NCBI RefSeq assembly: GCF_039414295.1
Contig: NZ_JBCITM010000003.1
Location: 124,001 to 188,000, forward strand
DNA length: 64,000 nucleotides
Source of the DNA: Anoxynatronum sibiricum
GTDB taxonomy: Bacteria; Bacillota; Clostridia; Peptostreptococcales; Tindalliaceae
Direction of reading: 5' to 3'
Shown here in pieces: positions 6,565-16,016 of the stretch. Within the stretch, counting starts at the first letter, position 1, and each line of letters starts with the position of its first letter. The notes beneath the pieces were generated by a model. The model did no database searches. It was given only the letters and a program-made list of their open reading frames with translations, and was not told where the DNA came from. A program made the translations under genes and the position numbers.

Positions 6565-8925
6565 ATGAAGCGCACGGAAATCAGGGCTTATGAAGATCGA
6601 TGTACCCAGAGTGATCCACCTGCCTGTGAGTCCCGTTGTCCTGTTCACGTGGATGTAAAACAGATGATGTTACATATGCAAAAAGGCGAGCTGGAAGAAG
6701 CACTGCGGGTTTATCAGAAGAAGATCCCCTTTCCACGCATCATCAGCAGCGTGTGTGATCAGCCATGTCAGGATGTCTGCATGAGAAAAGAAATGGGAGG
6801 TTCCCTGCAGATCAGAGAAATCGAAAAAACCTGTACGACGTTGGGAATCATCGCAACCAAAAAAATCAGGATTTTCAAAAAAACCGATCATCGAGTGGCG
6901 GTGATTGGCGCAGGACTCAGCGGATTAACAGCAGCCTTGCTTCTGTATGAAAAAGGGCATGTGGTGCACGTATATGAAAAAAAGGCTGAAATAGGGGGGC
7001 AAATCAGGGGTTTTTCTTCTGAAAGGTTACCCAAACAACTGATTGATGAAGACTTTGACTTTTTAAAAAGTACTGGAATCCAGTTTTTTATGGGCTGTGA
7101 AATAGGACGCGACAAGCCGTTTGACACAATCATTGATGCATATGATGCTGTCTTTCTTGGAATGGGAACAATGCAAGCGGGGATGGTTGCTACAGGGAAG
7201 ACTCAGTCTTTGGAAATTGATCTGCAGACTTTGTCCACAGAAGTCAGCGGTGTTTTTGCGGGAGGAAGCATGACCCGGAACCAGGCTGATTACTCACCCA
7301 TTACATCCATTGCGGAAGGTCGAAGTGCGGCGATATCCATTGATCGATTTGTGAAGAAAGTTTCACTGACAGAGGGCCGCCATCATGAGGGAGCCTACAA
7401 AACCCGCTTATATACAAATATCCAGTCTGTTGAACATTGGGCACCAGTGCCTCCTGTCGATGAGGGCGGGGGATATTCAGCAGATGAGGCAGCAGCAGAA
7501 GCGGCGCGCTGTATTCAATGTGAATGCATGGAATGCGTGAAAAGCTGCAAATTTCTGCAATCCTACGGGAGTTACCCCAAAAAATACGTGCGTGAAATTG
7601 CCAACAACGTGAATATCATGATGGGTATTCGACAGACAAAACATATGGTGAACTCCTGCACGTATTGTGGGCTTTGTGAAGAACGATGCCCCAACGCATT
7701 GAATATGGGAGAGGTATGTGCCACTGCTAAAGAGGAACTTGTTGCGAAAAATGCCATGCCAGAAGCCATTCATGATTTCCCCATTCGTGACATGCAGTTC
7801 AGCAACAGTGACTATTTCCAGCTTTTCAGACATCAGCCGGGAATGAAGAGCAGTCAGTATATGTTTTATCCGGGATGTCAAATAGCAGCGCTTGCGCCTG
7901 AGCACGTGATGAAGGCCTATGAGTACCTGACAACTCATCTGGCAGGAGGTGTGGGTTTGAATTTAGGCTGCTGTGGTGCGCCGGCCGCATGGGCAGGAAG
8001 AGACCCATTATTCAAAAATACACTTGAAATTTTCACAAAAACCTGGGAAGAAGCTGGAAAACCTCTCATCATAACAGCTTGCTCCACCTGTCATAAAATC
8101 TTTAAAGAAGCACTGTCAGATCATGTGGTGCAATCCATTTGGGAGATTTACTGCCAGAGGGGACTTCCTTTTCAAGGGACGCCTGCCGGACATCATCGTA
8201 AAATCTCAATCCATGACGCCTGTACTGCAAAAAACGAACCACGGGTTCATCAGGCAGTGCGTCACATCCTTATTTCCAAAGGGTTTGAGATTCAAGAGCT
8301 TCCATTCAGTGGAGAAAAGTCCAAATGCTGCGGCTATGGAGGACTGGTTTCCTTCGCCAACAGACAGCTGGCACAGGAAATGGTAGCTGACCGGATTGGA
8401 GAAAGTCAGCAAGATTACATTGTTTACTGTCAAATGTGCCATGATTATTTTTCGAAACAGGGCAAAACCTGTTGGCACATTTTTGACCTGATCCACCGGG
8501 ATCTTTCTCAGGAGGATTGGCGTGGTGAAAGTAATCAGCTCACCTTCAGTCAGCGTCATGAAAATCGGATTAAACTGAAGCAGCGACTGCTGAAAGAAGT
8601 TTGGAGGGATGATATGGATCGTCAGCCAGAGGACCATGAAAGCATTGTAGTACGTTTCTCCCCGAAGATGGAACAAGTCATGAATGATCGCCTGATCCTG
8701 CTTTCAGATATTCAGCAGGTGATTTATCACGCAGAGACCACTAACAATAAAATCTATCATCCCAATAACAATCATTATACTGCGAAGCTCAGGCCCGGAA
8801 TCATTACCTATTGGGTGGAATACAGCATTGAAGAAACCAGCTTCCTGGTTCATAAAGCCTATAGTCACAGGCTTGAAATCAACCGGCAGGTGAAAGAGAA
8901 TGAACATCGGAAATACAGCCTGTAA
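6565..8925 (+). CDS. FAD/pyridine-nucleotide-type and FeS dicluster protein (DVU_1558-type)
   Basis: The 786 residues begin with a glutamate synthase/DPYD-like FeS region (CESRCPVHVD, CDQPCQDVC), continue with an FAD-binding Rossmann fold (VIGAGLSGLTAALLLYE, about residues 112-128) that looks shortened, then two 4Fe-4S regions (CIQCECMECVKSC, CTYCGLCEERCP), and a heterodisulfide-reductase-like CCG part (YPGCQ, CCGAPAAW, CSTCHK, KCCGYGGL). A C-terminal tail of about 140 residues has no assigned role. It should move electrons between a flavin, FeS centres and the aldehyde oxidoreductase. The gene type is known in public annotation as a dicluster-binding protein near selenoproteins. Domain calls are fairly sure; the exact reaction is unknown. 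Confidence 0.82.
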   Translation: MKRTEIRAYEDRCTQSDPPACESRCPVHVDVKQMMLHMQKGELEEALRVYQKKIPFPRIISSVCDQPCQDVCMRKEMGGSLQIREIEKTCTTLGIIATKKIRIFKKTDHRVAVIGAGLSGLTAALLLYEKGHVVHVYEKKAEIGGQIRGFSSERLPKQLIDEDFDFLKSTGIQFFMGCEIGRDKPFDTIIDAYDAVFLGMGTMQAGMVATGKTQSLEIDLQTLSTEVSGVFAGGSMTRNQADYSPITSIAEGRSAAISIDRFVKKVSLTEGRHHEGAYKTRLYTNIQSVEHWAPVPPVDEGGGYSADEAAAEAARCIQCECMECVKSCKFLQSYGSYPKKYVREIANNVNIMMGIRQTKHMVNSCTYCGLCEERCPNALNMGEVCATAKEELVAKNAMPEAIHDFPIRDMQFSNSDYFQLFRHQPGMKSSQYMFYPGCQIAALAPEHVMKAYEYLTTHLAGGVGLNLGCCGAPAAWAGRDPLFKNTLEIFTKTWEEAGKPLIITACSTCHKIFKEALSDHVVQSIWEIYCQRGLPFQGTPAGHHRKISIHDACTAKNEPRVHQAVRHILISKGFEIQELPFSGEKSKCCGYGGLVSFANRQLAQEMVADRIGESQQDYIVYCQMCHDYFSKQGKTCWHIFDLIHRDLSQEDWRGESNQLTFSQRHENRIKLKQRLLKEVWRDDMDRQPEDHESIVVRFSPKMEQVMNDRLILLSDIQQVIYHAETTNNKIYHPNNNHYTAKLRPGIITYWVEYSIEETSFLVHKAYSHRLEINRQVKENEHRKYSL

Positions 8926-8973
8926 CAACTTCTATTTTCCCTGGTTTCTCGTGTGGACGGACAGGAGGTTACC

Positions 8974-9180
8974 ATGAAAGAAGAACTGAAAAACGAAGAT
9001 GGTCTCACCTGTGTCAAATGTCATGTGTTGTTGGAGCCCCGTAAGGTGCACATTACTTATATGAAAAGCACTTTCCCGGCGGTATTACTGGCGTGTCCCA
9101 GATGCCAGGAAGTCTATGTCCCGGAGGATCTTGCCATGGGGAAGATGCTGGAAGTGGAAAAAACCCTGGAAGACAAGTAA
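8974..9180 (+). CDS. Small double-CxxC zinc-ribbon/redox protein (DVU_1557 type)
   Basis: This 68-residue protein has CVKC near residue 13 and CPRC near residue 42, the pattern of a zinc ribbon or rubredoxin-like knuckle, followed by an acidic helix. ACAGGAGG precedes the ATG at 8974, which makes it a better start than the ATG at 8953. It lies 48 bases after the dicluster gene and 15 before the methyltransferase. Its family is defined by neighbourhood to this cluster; the role is unknown. Confidence 0.72.
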   Translation: MKEELKNEDGLTCVKCHVLLEPRKVHITYMKSTFPAVLLACPRCQEVYVPEDLAMGKMLEVEKTLEDK

Positions 9181-9195
9181 GGAGAGGCAAGGAAG

Positions 9196-9933
9196 ATGGA
9201 GATCATGGGCAGAGAAGAAAAGATTAAACTGTATGAAAACCCACTTTTTGAGGAGCTCACTGACGGCTCCATCAGACCCGGTGGGTTTCAGCTGACAATG
9301 AAAGCATTGGAGTATGGCGATTTCTATTCTAAAAGCAAGCTGTTGGACTTGGGTTGCGGTATGGGAGCCACCGTTGATTTCATCCAGCAACACTATGATT
9401 ATACTTGTGCCGGGTTAGATGCTTCTCCGCTTCTTGTTGAAAAGGGGAAAAAAAAGTACGGGTCATTAAACCTGATAGAAGGAAAGGCTGAAGCGCTTCC
9501 ATTTCCCACGGCTTCATTTGATGGCGTTCTCATGGAGTGCAGCTTTTCTCTCATGGAATCAAAAGAAAAAGTTTTGCAGGAAGTTCATCGCACGTTGAAG
9601 CCACAAGGCTGTTTGATGTTAACAGACATGTACCAGCGACAACAGGAGTTAATGGCTGTTGACGGCAATGCCGGCATCGAAAGCTGCTTAATGAGTCCGA
9701 TGAGGCTGAAGGACCTTGATCACATGTTGCAAAATAATGGTTTTAATGTGGAACTTATGGAAGATGAGACCCACCACCTTCATTCAATGGTGGCCTCAAT
9801 GATCATGAATTTTGGATCAGCCGCTGATTTTTGGAAGATGATCACTCATCAGCCAGTGGATGATAGGTGGACGCCATGCAACAGCAAGGTGAAAATGGGT
9901 TATTTTCTGTGTGTTGCCCGTAAAAGGAACTGA
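9196..9933 (+). CDS. trsM: SAM-dependent methyltransferase TrsM (DVU_1556 type)
   Basis: The 245 residues form a class I methyltransferase fold. Motif I is LLDLGCGMGAT (about residues 49-59), the acidic loop GLDAS follows, and EALPFPTASFDGVLM is the post-motif region. The family is found beside the radical SAM protein TrsS and the other genes seen here. Neither methyl acceptor nor product is established. The context suggests a substrate linked to molybdopterin or the aldehyde oxidoreductase, which is inference. GGAGAGG lies 8 bases before the ATG. Confidence 0.8.
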   Translation: MEIMGREEKIKLYENPLFEELTDGSIRPGGFQLTMKALEYGDFYSKSKLLDLGCGMGATVDFIQQHYDYTCAGLDASPLLVEKGKKKYGSLNLIEGKAEALPFPTASFDGVLMECSFSLMESKEKVLQEVHRTLKPQGCLMLTDMYQRQQELMAVDGNAGIESCLMSPMRLKDLDHMLQNNGFNVELMEDETHHLHSMVASMIMNFGSAADFWKMITHQPVDDRWTPCNSKVKMGYFLCVARKRN

Positions 9934-9954
9934 GGATTCACAGGGGGAATTCTG

Positions 9955-10338
9955 ATGATGGATTACCTGGAAAAGCTAATGGATTATCGACTAAAGGGTT
10001 ACTGCTGTTCACAAATGCTGCTGCAACTGGGTTTGGACGATCAGAAAAAAGAGAACAAGGACCTTATCAATGCAATGAAAGGACTCTGTGGCGGGTTATG
10101 TTCAGGCAAACTGTGTGGCGCACTAAGCGGCGGCGCCTGTCTGCTTTCTTATTATGACCCGGAAAAAGGAGCGCTGGAACTGGTGCCTCAGCTGGTAGGC
10201 TGGTTTGAGGAAACTTTTGAAAGTTGCGATTGTGCCACTTTGCTGAAAGGAAACGAAGGGAGACAGGGAGAAGTGTGTGAGAATCTGGTGGTGATGACCT
10301 ATGAAAAAGTCAGGGCATTACTGGAGGAAAACGCATAG
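9955..10338 (+). CDS. C-GCAxxG-C-C family protein (DVU_1555 type)
   Basis: The 127-residue protein has the hallmarks of the C_GCAxxG_C_C family: GYCCSQ near residue 15, a glycine- and cysteine-rich helix (CGGLCSGKLCGALSGGACLL), and a distal CDC plus a final Cys. Such proteins are redox or metal-binding and often accompany FeS or flavin enzymes. Here the usual GCA motif reads LCGALSGG, a small variation. It lies 21 bases after trsM and 17 before trsS, so all three are probably co-translated. Confidence 0.8.
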   Translation: MMDYLEKLMDYRLKGYCCSQMLLQLGLDDQKKENKDLINAMKGLCGGLCSGKLCGALSGGACLLSYYDPEKGALELVPQLVGWFEETFESCDCATLLKGNEGRQGEVCENLVVMTYEKVRALLEENA

Positions 10339-10355
10339 AGAGGAAGGCGGTGACC

Positions 10356-11741
10356 ATGAAGTTCATTGAAGAGCACCAGGTATCGATGACTGAAAGCTTA
10401 TGCCCGGTATGTCTGAGAAAGTTGGAGGCGCATATTGTTCGCAATGATCATCTGGTGAGCATGGTCAAGACTTGTACAGAGCATGGCGATTTCCGAACCA
10501 TATTGTGGCGAGGAAAACCGGATTATGAGCAGTGGCAGCAGGAAACGGTGAATGATCCGCCGCTGTATGCTCCTAAAGTTCATGGCAAAGGGTGCCCTTA
10601 CGATTGCGGTATTTGCGGGAAGCATCAACAGCAGGCTTGCTGTGTACTGGTGGAAGTGACTTCCCGGTGTGATCAGCAATGCACCGTCTGTTACGCAGAC
10701 GTTGCCAAAGCACAATCAACAGACCCTTCCATTGAACGAATTGGAGCCATCTTTCGTCATTTGGTTCACATCAGTGAAGACCGGCCCTTTAACATACAGC
10801 TTTCTGGTGGTGAACCCACCCTTCGGGATGACCTTCCCCAAATTGTTAAAAGCGGCAAGCAGGAAGGGCTGCCCTACATTCAGCTCAATACCAATGGCCA
10901 GCGGCTGGCAGAAGATGAAGCCTATGTGGAAGCATTGAAGGAAGCGGGTCTTTCAGCAGTTTTTTTACAGTTTGACGGTGTGAGTGATGATGTGTATGAA
11001 AATCTGCGGGGCCATATGCGACTGGATATGAAGAAGAAAGCCATTGAAAACTGCCGAAAGTACGAACTGGGAACGGTACTGGTGCCCACCCTTGTACCTG
11101 GAATAAATACTCACCAGATAGGTGAAATCATTGAGTTTGCTCTTCAGTACCTGCCAACTGTTCGGGGAGTCCATTTTCAGCCTGTCAGCTACTTTGGAAA
11201 GTATCCCCATATGCCTTCAGATACGCAACGCATCACATTACCGGAAGTAATCCGGCAAATTGAGATTCAAACTGACGGAAAAATTCAGATGAAAGATCTG
11301 AAACCTCTTAAAACAGGATGTTCCCTCTGCTCCTTCAAAGGAAGCTTCGTGGTGGATGAGGGAGGTGCCGTTCGTTCCCTGTCATCACAGGGCGGATGTG
11401 GTTGTCAACAGGAAAAGCAAACATCAGAGATTGTCAATGCAAGAGACTTTGTGAAGAAAAAGTGGGAAATGGCTTCCAGTCACATGGAAAAAGAGGGACA
11501 GAACCCTAAGTCTGATCTTTATGATTTCACCGAGTGGGATGCTTATCTGAATCGCATTCGAAATGCAGGCTTCAGTATTACCTGCATGGCTTTTCAAGAT
11601 GTGTGGAACCTTGATCTGAGCCGGCTCAAAAAATGCAGTGTGGCTATTTTTGATGCCGACAGTAACGAACTGATTCCATTCTGCGCCTATAATATCACCA
11701 GCTCTTCAGGGAATGCGCTTCATAGGAGGTCATCTCATTGA
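10356..11741 (+). CDS. trsS: Radical SAM protein TrsS
   Basis: The 461 residues include an N-terminal CPVC knuckle, then CPYDCGICGKHQQQACC, followed by the radical SAM cluster motif CDQQCTVCYA (about residues 106-115), the SGGEPTLRDDL glycine motif, and C-terminal cysteines (CSLCSF, GGCGC). Many TrsS proteins have selenocysteine near the first motif; here that place reads Cys-Cys, so this is a Cys form. The Cys pattern before the radical SAM motif recalls, from memory, the MJ0619/Tes group that acts on pterins or lipids. A reaction on a pterin such as molybdopterin would suit the context but is unproven. The ATG at 10356 has AGGAAGG 8 bases upstream. Confidence 0.85.
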   Translation: MKFIEEHQVSMTESLCPVCLRKLEAHIVRNDHLVSMVKTCTEHGDFRTILWRGKPDYEQWQQETVNDPPLYAPKVHGKGCPYDCGICGKHQQQACCVLVEVTSRCDQQCTVCYADVAKAQSTDPSIERIGAIFRHLVHISEDRPFNIQLSGGEPTLRDDLPQIVKSGKQEGLPYIQLNTNGQRLAEDEAYVEALKEAGLSAVFLQFDGVSDDVYENLRGHMRLDMKKKAIENCRKYELGTVLVPTLVPGINTHQIGEIIEFALQYLPTVRGVHFQPVSYFGKYPHMPSDTQRITLPEVIRQIEIQTDGKIQMKDLKPLKTGCSLCSFKGSFVVDEGGAVRSLSSQGGCGCQQEKQTSEIVNARDFVKKKWEMASSHMEKEGQNPKSDLYDFTEWDAYLNRIRNAGFSITCMAFQDVWNLDLSRLKKCSVAIFDADSNELIPFCAYNITSSSGNALHRRSSH

Positions 11742-13084
11742 TTGAAAAAACACCGCTGGAGAACTGGATCAGGGAAAAAATAACCGGCGAGCCGACAGTC
11801 TTCAATCGACAAATCCTTGAGAGGTACCAACTGAATCGAATCAGGTACACGGTGGCATATGCCAAAAGAAATAGCCGTTATTATCAGCAGAAGCTGAGTC
11901 ACATAGAGCCAGAAGATATAAAAACGCTGGATGACATCAGGCTTATGCCATGGACAACAGAAGAAGACCTGAGGTCTGAAGGGCACCGGATGATTTGCGT
12001 CACGCAAGATGACATCAGCCGTATAGTGACCCTCCAGACTTCAGGAACCACAGGCCAGCCCAAAAGGATTTGTTTTACTCAGGATGACCAGGAACTGACC
12101 ACTGATTTTTTTCACATAGGGATGTCCACCTTTACCAATCCAGGGGATCAGGTGCTGGTATTGCTGCCTGGTGCCAGCCCTGGAAGCATTGGTGACCTGT
12201 TAAAAAAAGCCCTGAGCCGCATGAACGCGGAGACATTGGTGTATGGTGTAGTGGATGATACAGCTCAGGTGGAAAACCTGTTGGTTAACAGGCGCATTAA
12301 TGTCATTGTGGGAATACCACAACAACTCTTGGCGCTTGCAAAAGGAGAACATGCAGCTTTCATACGACAAAAGGGCACTTTGCATAGTGCGCTACTGAGT
12401 ACGGACTATGTTTCCAGTGGCGTCAAGCGAACCATTGAAGAAAACTGGGGCTGCCGGGTTTTTCAACATTATGGGATGACAGAAATGGGGCTTGGCGGTG
12501 GCGTGGAATGCCACGGTTTTCAGGGATACCATTTAAGGGAAGCGGATCTATTTGTCGAGATCATTGACCCCCTTACAGGGGTTTCTCTTGGAGATGGTGA
12601 ATGGGGCGAAGTGGTCTTCACCACACTGACACGCCGGGGAATGCCTTTGATTCGTTATCGAACAGGTGATCTGAGTCGTCTTCTAACCACACCCTGCACA
12701 TGTGGAACAATATTGAAAACATTGGATAAAATTCAATGCCGTTTGAGATCTTCCGTTAAACTTTCAAATGGAAGTAAGCTGACCATGTCAGATTTGGAAG
12801 AAGTCATTTTTGGAATTGATCACGTCACCGATTTTGATGCTCGCATCCACACCACCGATGAAGGCGAAAGACTGGTCATTGGGGTGGGAGGCAAGACAGC
12901 AGGAGCGGACATGTATCAACAGTTATATCGGGCATTTGACGAGTCGCATCTGGCACCTTCCTTGGAGTCAGCAAATCTTGCCATCAGCTTTGAAAGACAA
13001 AAGCCAGCAGAGTTGGATGGAAAAGCGATTTATAAAAGACGCATCATTGATCTGCGGAGGCAGCCCATGAGGTCCGGCTTTTAG
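11738..13084 (+). CDS. AMP-dependent CoA ligase-like protein (DVU_1553 type)
   Basis: The TTG start at 11738 overlaps the trsS stop (TTGA) and follows AGGAGGT. The 448 residues resemble phenylacetate-CoA ligases: the adenylation loop reads TLQTSGTTGQPKRI, and HYGMTEMGLGG and RTGDLS are the later nucleotide-binding motifs. The C-terminal domain is shorter than usual, and a CTCGTILKT stretch follows the hinge. Such enzymes activate a carboxylate with ATP and transfer it to CoA, or to another thiol or amine. The natural substrate in this cluster is unknown. Confidence 0.8.
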   Translation: MIEKTPLENWIREKITGEPTVFNRQILERYQLNRIRYTVAYAKRNSRYYQQKLSHIEPEDIKTLDDIRLMPWTTEEDLRSEGHRMICVTQDDISRIVTLQTSGTTGQPKRICFTQDDQELTTDFFHIGMSTFTNPGDQVLVLLPGASPGSIGDLLKKALSRMNAETLVYGVVDDTAQVENLLVNRRINVIVGIPQQLLALAKGEHAAFIRQKGTLHSALLSTDYVSSGVKRTIEENWGCRVFQHYGMTEMGLGGGVECHGFQGYHLREADLFVEIIDPLTGVSLGDGEWGEVVFTTLTRRGMPLIRYRTGDLSRLLTTPCTCGTILKTLDKIQCRLRSSVKLSNGSKLTMSDLEEVIFGIDHVTDFDARIHTTDEGERLVIGVGGKTAGADMYQQLYRAFDESHLAPSLESANLAISFERQKPAELDGKAIYKRRIIDLRRQPMRSGF

Positions 13085-13149
13085 ATTAAAGACTCAGGTA
13101 AATGAATGCTGTGGAGCAGTATCGATAAAATGTGTAAAGGTGGATGCAT

Positions 13150-14169
13150 ATGAAGCGAATACCGGTCCAAGAAGCGGTTGGAATGGTCATGTGCCATGAT
13201 ATGACACAAATTCTCCCGGGACAAAAAAAGGGTCCATTGTTTAAGCGGGGGCATGTGGTTGCTCAGGAAGATATTTCCCAATTACTGGATCTTGGTAAAA
13301 AGCATCTTTATGTGTGGGACTTGAATGCCGGATTTGTTCATGAAGATGAAGCGGCGCAGCGAATGGCAAAGGCAATGGCTGGTCAGGGAATTACCTTGAC
13401 CACCCCCAGTGAAGGAAAGGTACAGATGATGGCATCAACAGACGGTTTGATAAAAATCAATCTTCAGGGACTTGAAGCCATTAACTGTATTGAGGATGTC
13501 ATGGTTGCCAGCATTCATGAAAATCAGTCGGTGAAAGAAGGCGATCCCCTTGCTGGCACAAGAATCATTCCGCTGGTGATCAAAGAACGAGAGTTGGCTA
13601 TGCTTGAAAAAGTATGTGAATCTTACAGGCCCATTTTCGAAGTAAAACCCTTCAGAAAATTAAACATCGGCATTGTGACAACGGGAAGTGAAGTTTTTGA
13701 AGGACGCATTAAAGATGGTTTTGGACCTGTTCTACGCCAGAAAATCAGTGCTTCGGGAAGCTGCGTGCTGGATCAGGTATTTGTGTCTGACTCAATCCAA
13801 ATGATTGTTGAGGCAATTCACCGGTTTCGGGATCAAGGAGCAGATTTGATACTGGTCACGGGGGGAATGTCGGTGGATCCTGATGACGTGACCCCGGAAG
13901 GGATCCGACAAGCAGGTGCCCACATCGTCACTTATGGAGCGCCAGTTCTGCCGGGTGCCATGTTTTTACTGGCTTATCTGAATCAGATACCTGTGTTGGG
14001 CTTGCCCGGATGCGTCATGTACAACAGAACCAGCGTCTTTGATCTGGTGTATCCCAGGATTCAGGCAGGAGAAATACTGGGAAGAAAAGATATTATTCGC
14101 TGGGCCCATGGTGGTTTTTGCCTGGGTTGCGAGACCTGCCGGTGGCCAAATTGCTCTTTTGGAAAATGA
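13150..14169 (+). CDS. Molybdopterin-binding protein (MoeA/MogA-like domain)
   Basis: The 339 residues end in a MoCF_biosynth fold: IGIVTTGSEVFEGR, then ILVTGGMSVDPDDVTPEG and VLGLPGCVMYN. The N-terminal half resembles an altered MoeA N-terminal region with no recognisable catalytic features. The tail holds WAHGGFCLGCETCRWPNCSFG, a four-Cys knot that ordinary MoeA lacks. The ATG at 13150 sits 8 bases after AAAGG, better than the ATG at 13144. It probably binds molybdopterin or its adenylate for insertion into the aldehyde oxidoreductase. Confidence 0.82.
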   Translation: MKRIPVQEAVGMVMCHDMTQILPGQKKGPLFKRGHVVAQEDISQLLDLGKKHLYVWDLNAGFVHEDEAAQRMAKAMAGQGITLTTPSEGKVQMMASTDGLIKINLQGLEAINCIEDVMVASIHENQSVKEGDPLAGTRIIPLVIKERELAMLEKVCESYRPIFEVKPFRKLNIGIVTTGSEVFEGRIKDGFGPVLRQKISASGSCVLDQVFVSDSIQMIVEAIHRFRDQGADLILVTGGMSVDPDDVTPEGIRQAGAHIVTYGAPVLPGAMFLLAYLNQIPVLGLPGCVMYNRTSVFDLVYPRIQAGEILGRKDIIRWAHGGFCLGCETCRWPNCSFGK

Positions 14170-14229
14170 TCATGGGTCTGGAAATTCAACCAGGCTGCCA
14201 GAATTGATGGAAATGAAGGCGACGAGGTG

Positions 14230-15372
14230 ATGGATTTGGGTAAATATGCTGCCATTATTGCTGCTGCAGGGTACGCTTCACGGATGGGTTTCTTAAAACC
14301 CCTGTTGCCGGTGTCTCCAAATGAACTGGTGATTGAAAGAGTCATCCGGGTTTTTCAGCGGGCAGGGATCCACGACATTCGAGTGATATTGGGCCATCAG
14401 GCACACTTATTAAAGCCACTGGTGGAAAAAATGGAAGCAATGGCAGTGGTCAATGAGGTATACTCTCGGGGAATGTACACTTCTGTTCAGGTTGGCGTCG
14501 ACACATTGAAGACTGAAATTGACGCCTTTTTCTTTCTGCCTGCTGACATGCCTTTTGTTTCAAGTGAAGTGATCACAGAAATACTAAACACCTTTGAAAC
14601 AAAATCATGTGATGTGGTTTATCCGGTTTACAAGGATCAAAAAGGGCATCCACCCCTAATATCCACAGCATTGCAGCCATTAATTCTGAAAAGAGAAGCG
14701 GCTGGGGGGTTGCAGGCTCTGTTGAGAGCACATGCAAGAACAGAGCAGGTTGTTGCTGTACATGATAAAGGGGTTTTAATGGATATAGACACTGAGGCAG
14801 CCTATCGAAGTGCTGTCAGAAACAATCTGGCTGACTTTCCAACAGCGGTTGAATGCCATGGAATGTGGCTGGAGCATGGAACAGAGGCTCACATTGTTTC
14901 CCACATGCAGCAGGTGGAACGGGTGGCCAGAGCCTTGGGAGAACATTTGAACAGCCAGGGTTATCATTTGCATCTGGGCTTGATCAGTGCTGCCTGCTTA
15001 TTGCACGATCTTGTCCGGGGCAACAAGAATCACGCTGTTAAGGGAGCCTCATTGATTGCAGATAAAGGGTATCCTGAAGTAGCTCATATTGTCGCCGTCC
15101 ACATGGATTTGCCGATTGAATTCAAAAATCAAATCAGTGAAACGACCCTGGTTTATCTGGCAGACAAACTGGTGGCAGATGCACAGCTAACAGATCTGAG
15201 CAATCGGATGGAGAAGATTCTGGTGCAGTTCCAAGGCAATGATCAGGCACAGAAATCAGCAGAAAAGCGTTTGACCGACGCAATGGACCTGCAAAAGATG
15301 GTGGAAGCTGCCTTGAAATGCCCTTTGATGCCATTCCTGCATTCCGAGCTGGTGCAGGGTGTTCAACCATGA
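14230..15372 (+). CDS. MocA-like NTP transferase fused to HD domain (DVU_1551 type)
   Basis: The first 190 residues are a MobA/MocA-type nucleotidyltransferase with AAIIAAAGYASRMGFLKPLL and the metal site LPADMPFVS. The last 180 hold an HD phosphohydrolase with HMQQVERVA, LLHDLVRG and VAVHMDL. MocA transfers CMP to molybdopterin to make the dinucleotide cofactor used by xanthine oxidase family enzymes such as the Mop protein here. The HD part might remove a nucleotide or phosphate. A GTG lies directly before the ATG and could also start it. Its end overlaps the next gene by four bases. Confidence 0.85.
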   Translation: MDLGKYAAIIAAAGYASRMGFLKPLLPVSPNELVIERVIRVFQRAGIHDIRVILGHQAHLLKPLVEKMEAMAVVNEVYSRGMYTSVQVGVDTLKTEIDAFFFLPADMPFVSSEVITEILNTFETKSCDVVYPVYKDQKGHPPLISTALQPLILKREAAGGLQALLRAHARTEQVVAVHDKGVLMDIDTEAAYRSAVRNNLADFPTAVECHGMWLEHGTEAHIVSHMQQVERVARALGEHLNSQGYHLHLGLISAACLLHDLVRGNKNHAVKGASLIADKGYPEVAHIVAVHMDLPIEFKNQISETTLVYLADKLVADAQLTDLSNRMEKILVQFQGNDQAQKSAEKRLTDAMDLQKMVEAALKCPLMPFLHSELVQGVQP

Positions 15373-16016
15373 AAGAGCGAATGGTGTTTTTAATCAGACA
15401 TGCTGAACCTGCAACTGACCATCAGGAAAGCACTTATCTGGGATGGGAGAATCCATCTCTAAGCAGTCAGGGCGAACAACAAGCGAAAGCCGCTGCCCTG
15501 GCACTAAAATATCGGTCCCTGCAGGCGATTTATGCCAGTGACCTCATAAGAGCTGTTGAAACAGCAGCTGTTATTGCCAGTTTCCACCATAAACCGGTTG
15601 TTCAGATGGCCAGTCTTCGGGAGATCAATCTGGGAAACTGGGGTGGCAAAAGGTTATCAGAGATCAAAAAAACGGATCCTGAAGCATATACACGCCGGGG
15701 ACGAGAAATAGATACTTTTAGGCCACCAAAGGGTGAGAGCTTTGCTGATTTAGCCAAACGGGTACTGCCCGCCTTCTATGGTATATTGGAAGATACATGT
15801 GAAAACATAGCCATTGTTGCCCATGCCGGCGTTAATCGAGTAATTCTGAGCCATTTGCTGGGAATGGAACTGAAGTCATTGTTTGAGATTCAACAGTGCT
15901 ACACTCAGATCAGTCTGATCAAGCAATTGGGGGCTGTCATGCAGGTGGAAGCTCTGAACCTACTGCCGGCAAATGAAGCTGGAAAGGAGGGATGTCAACT
16001 TGAGAGAAGCTTATGA
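15369..16016 (+). CDS. Histidine phosphatase family protein
   Basis: The ATG overlaps the previous stop (ATGA). The 215 residues carry the phosphoglycerate mutase-like signature FLIRHAEP at residue 7, ASDLIRAVETA, the Glu in LREINLGNWGGK and VAHAGVNR near the C-terminus. This fold removes phosphate from small molecules, as in the alpha-ribazole phosphatase branch. Being locked between an NTP transferase and an XdhC protein, it may act on a pterin or nucleotide phosphate in cofactor maturation, but that is inferred. Confidence 0.85.
   Translation: MKERMVFLIRHAEPATDHQESTYLGWENPSLSSQGEQQAKAAALALKYRSLQAIYASDLIRAVETAAVIASFHHKPVVQMASLREINLGNWGGKRLSEIKKTDPEAYTRRGREIDTFRPPKGESFADLAKRVLPAFYGILEDTCENIAIVAHAGVNRVILSHLLGMELKSLFEIQQCYTQISLIKQLGAVMQVEALNLLPANEAGKEGCQLERSL

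Noticed and set aside
10356..11741. Possible selenocysteine in TrsS, since many relatives are selenoproteins
   Set aside because: The place reads Cys-Cys and the frame has no internal TGA.
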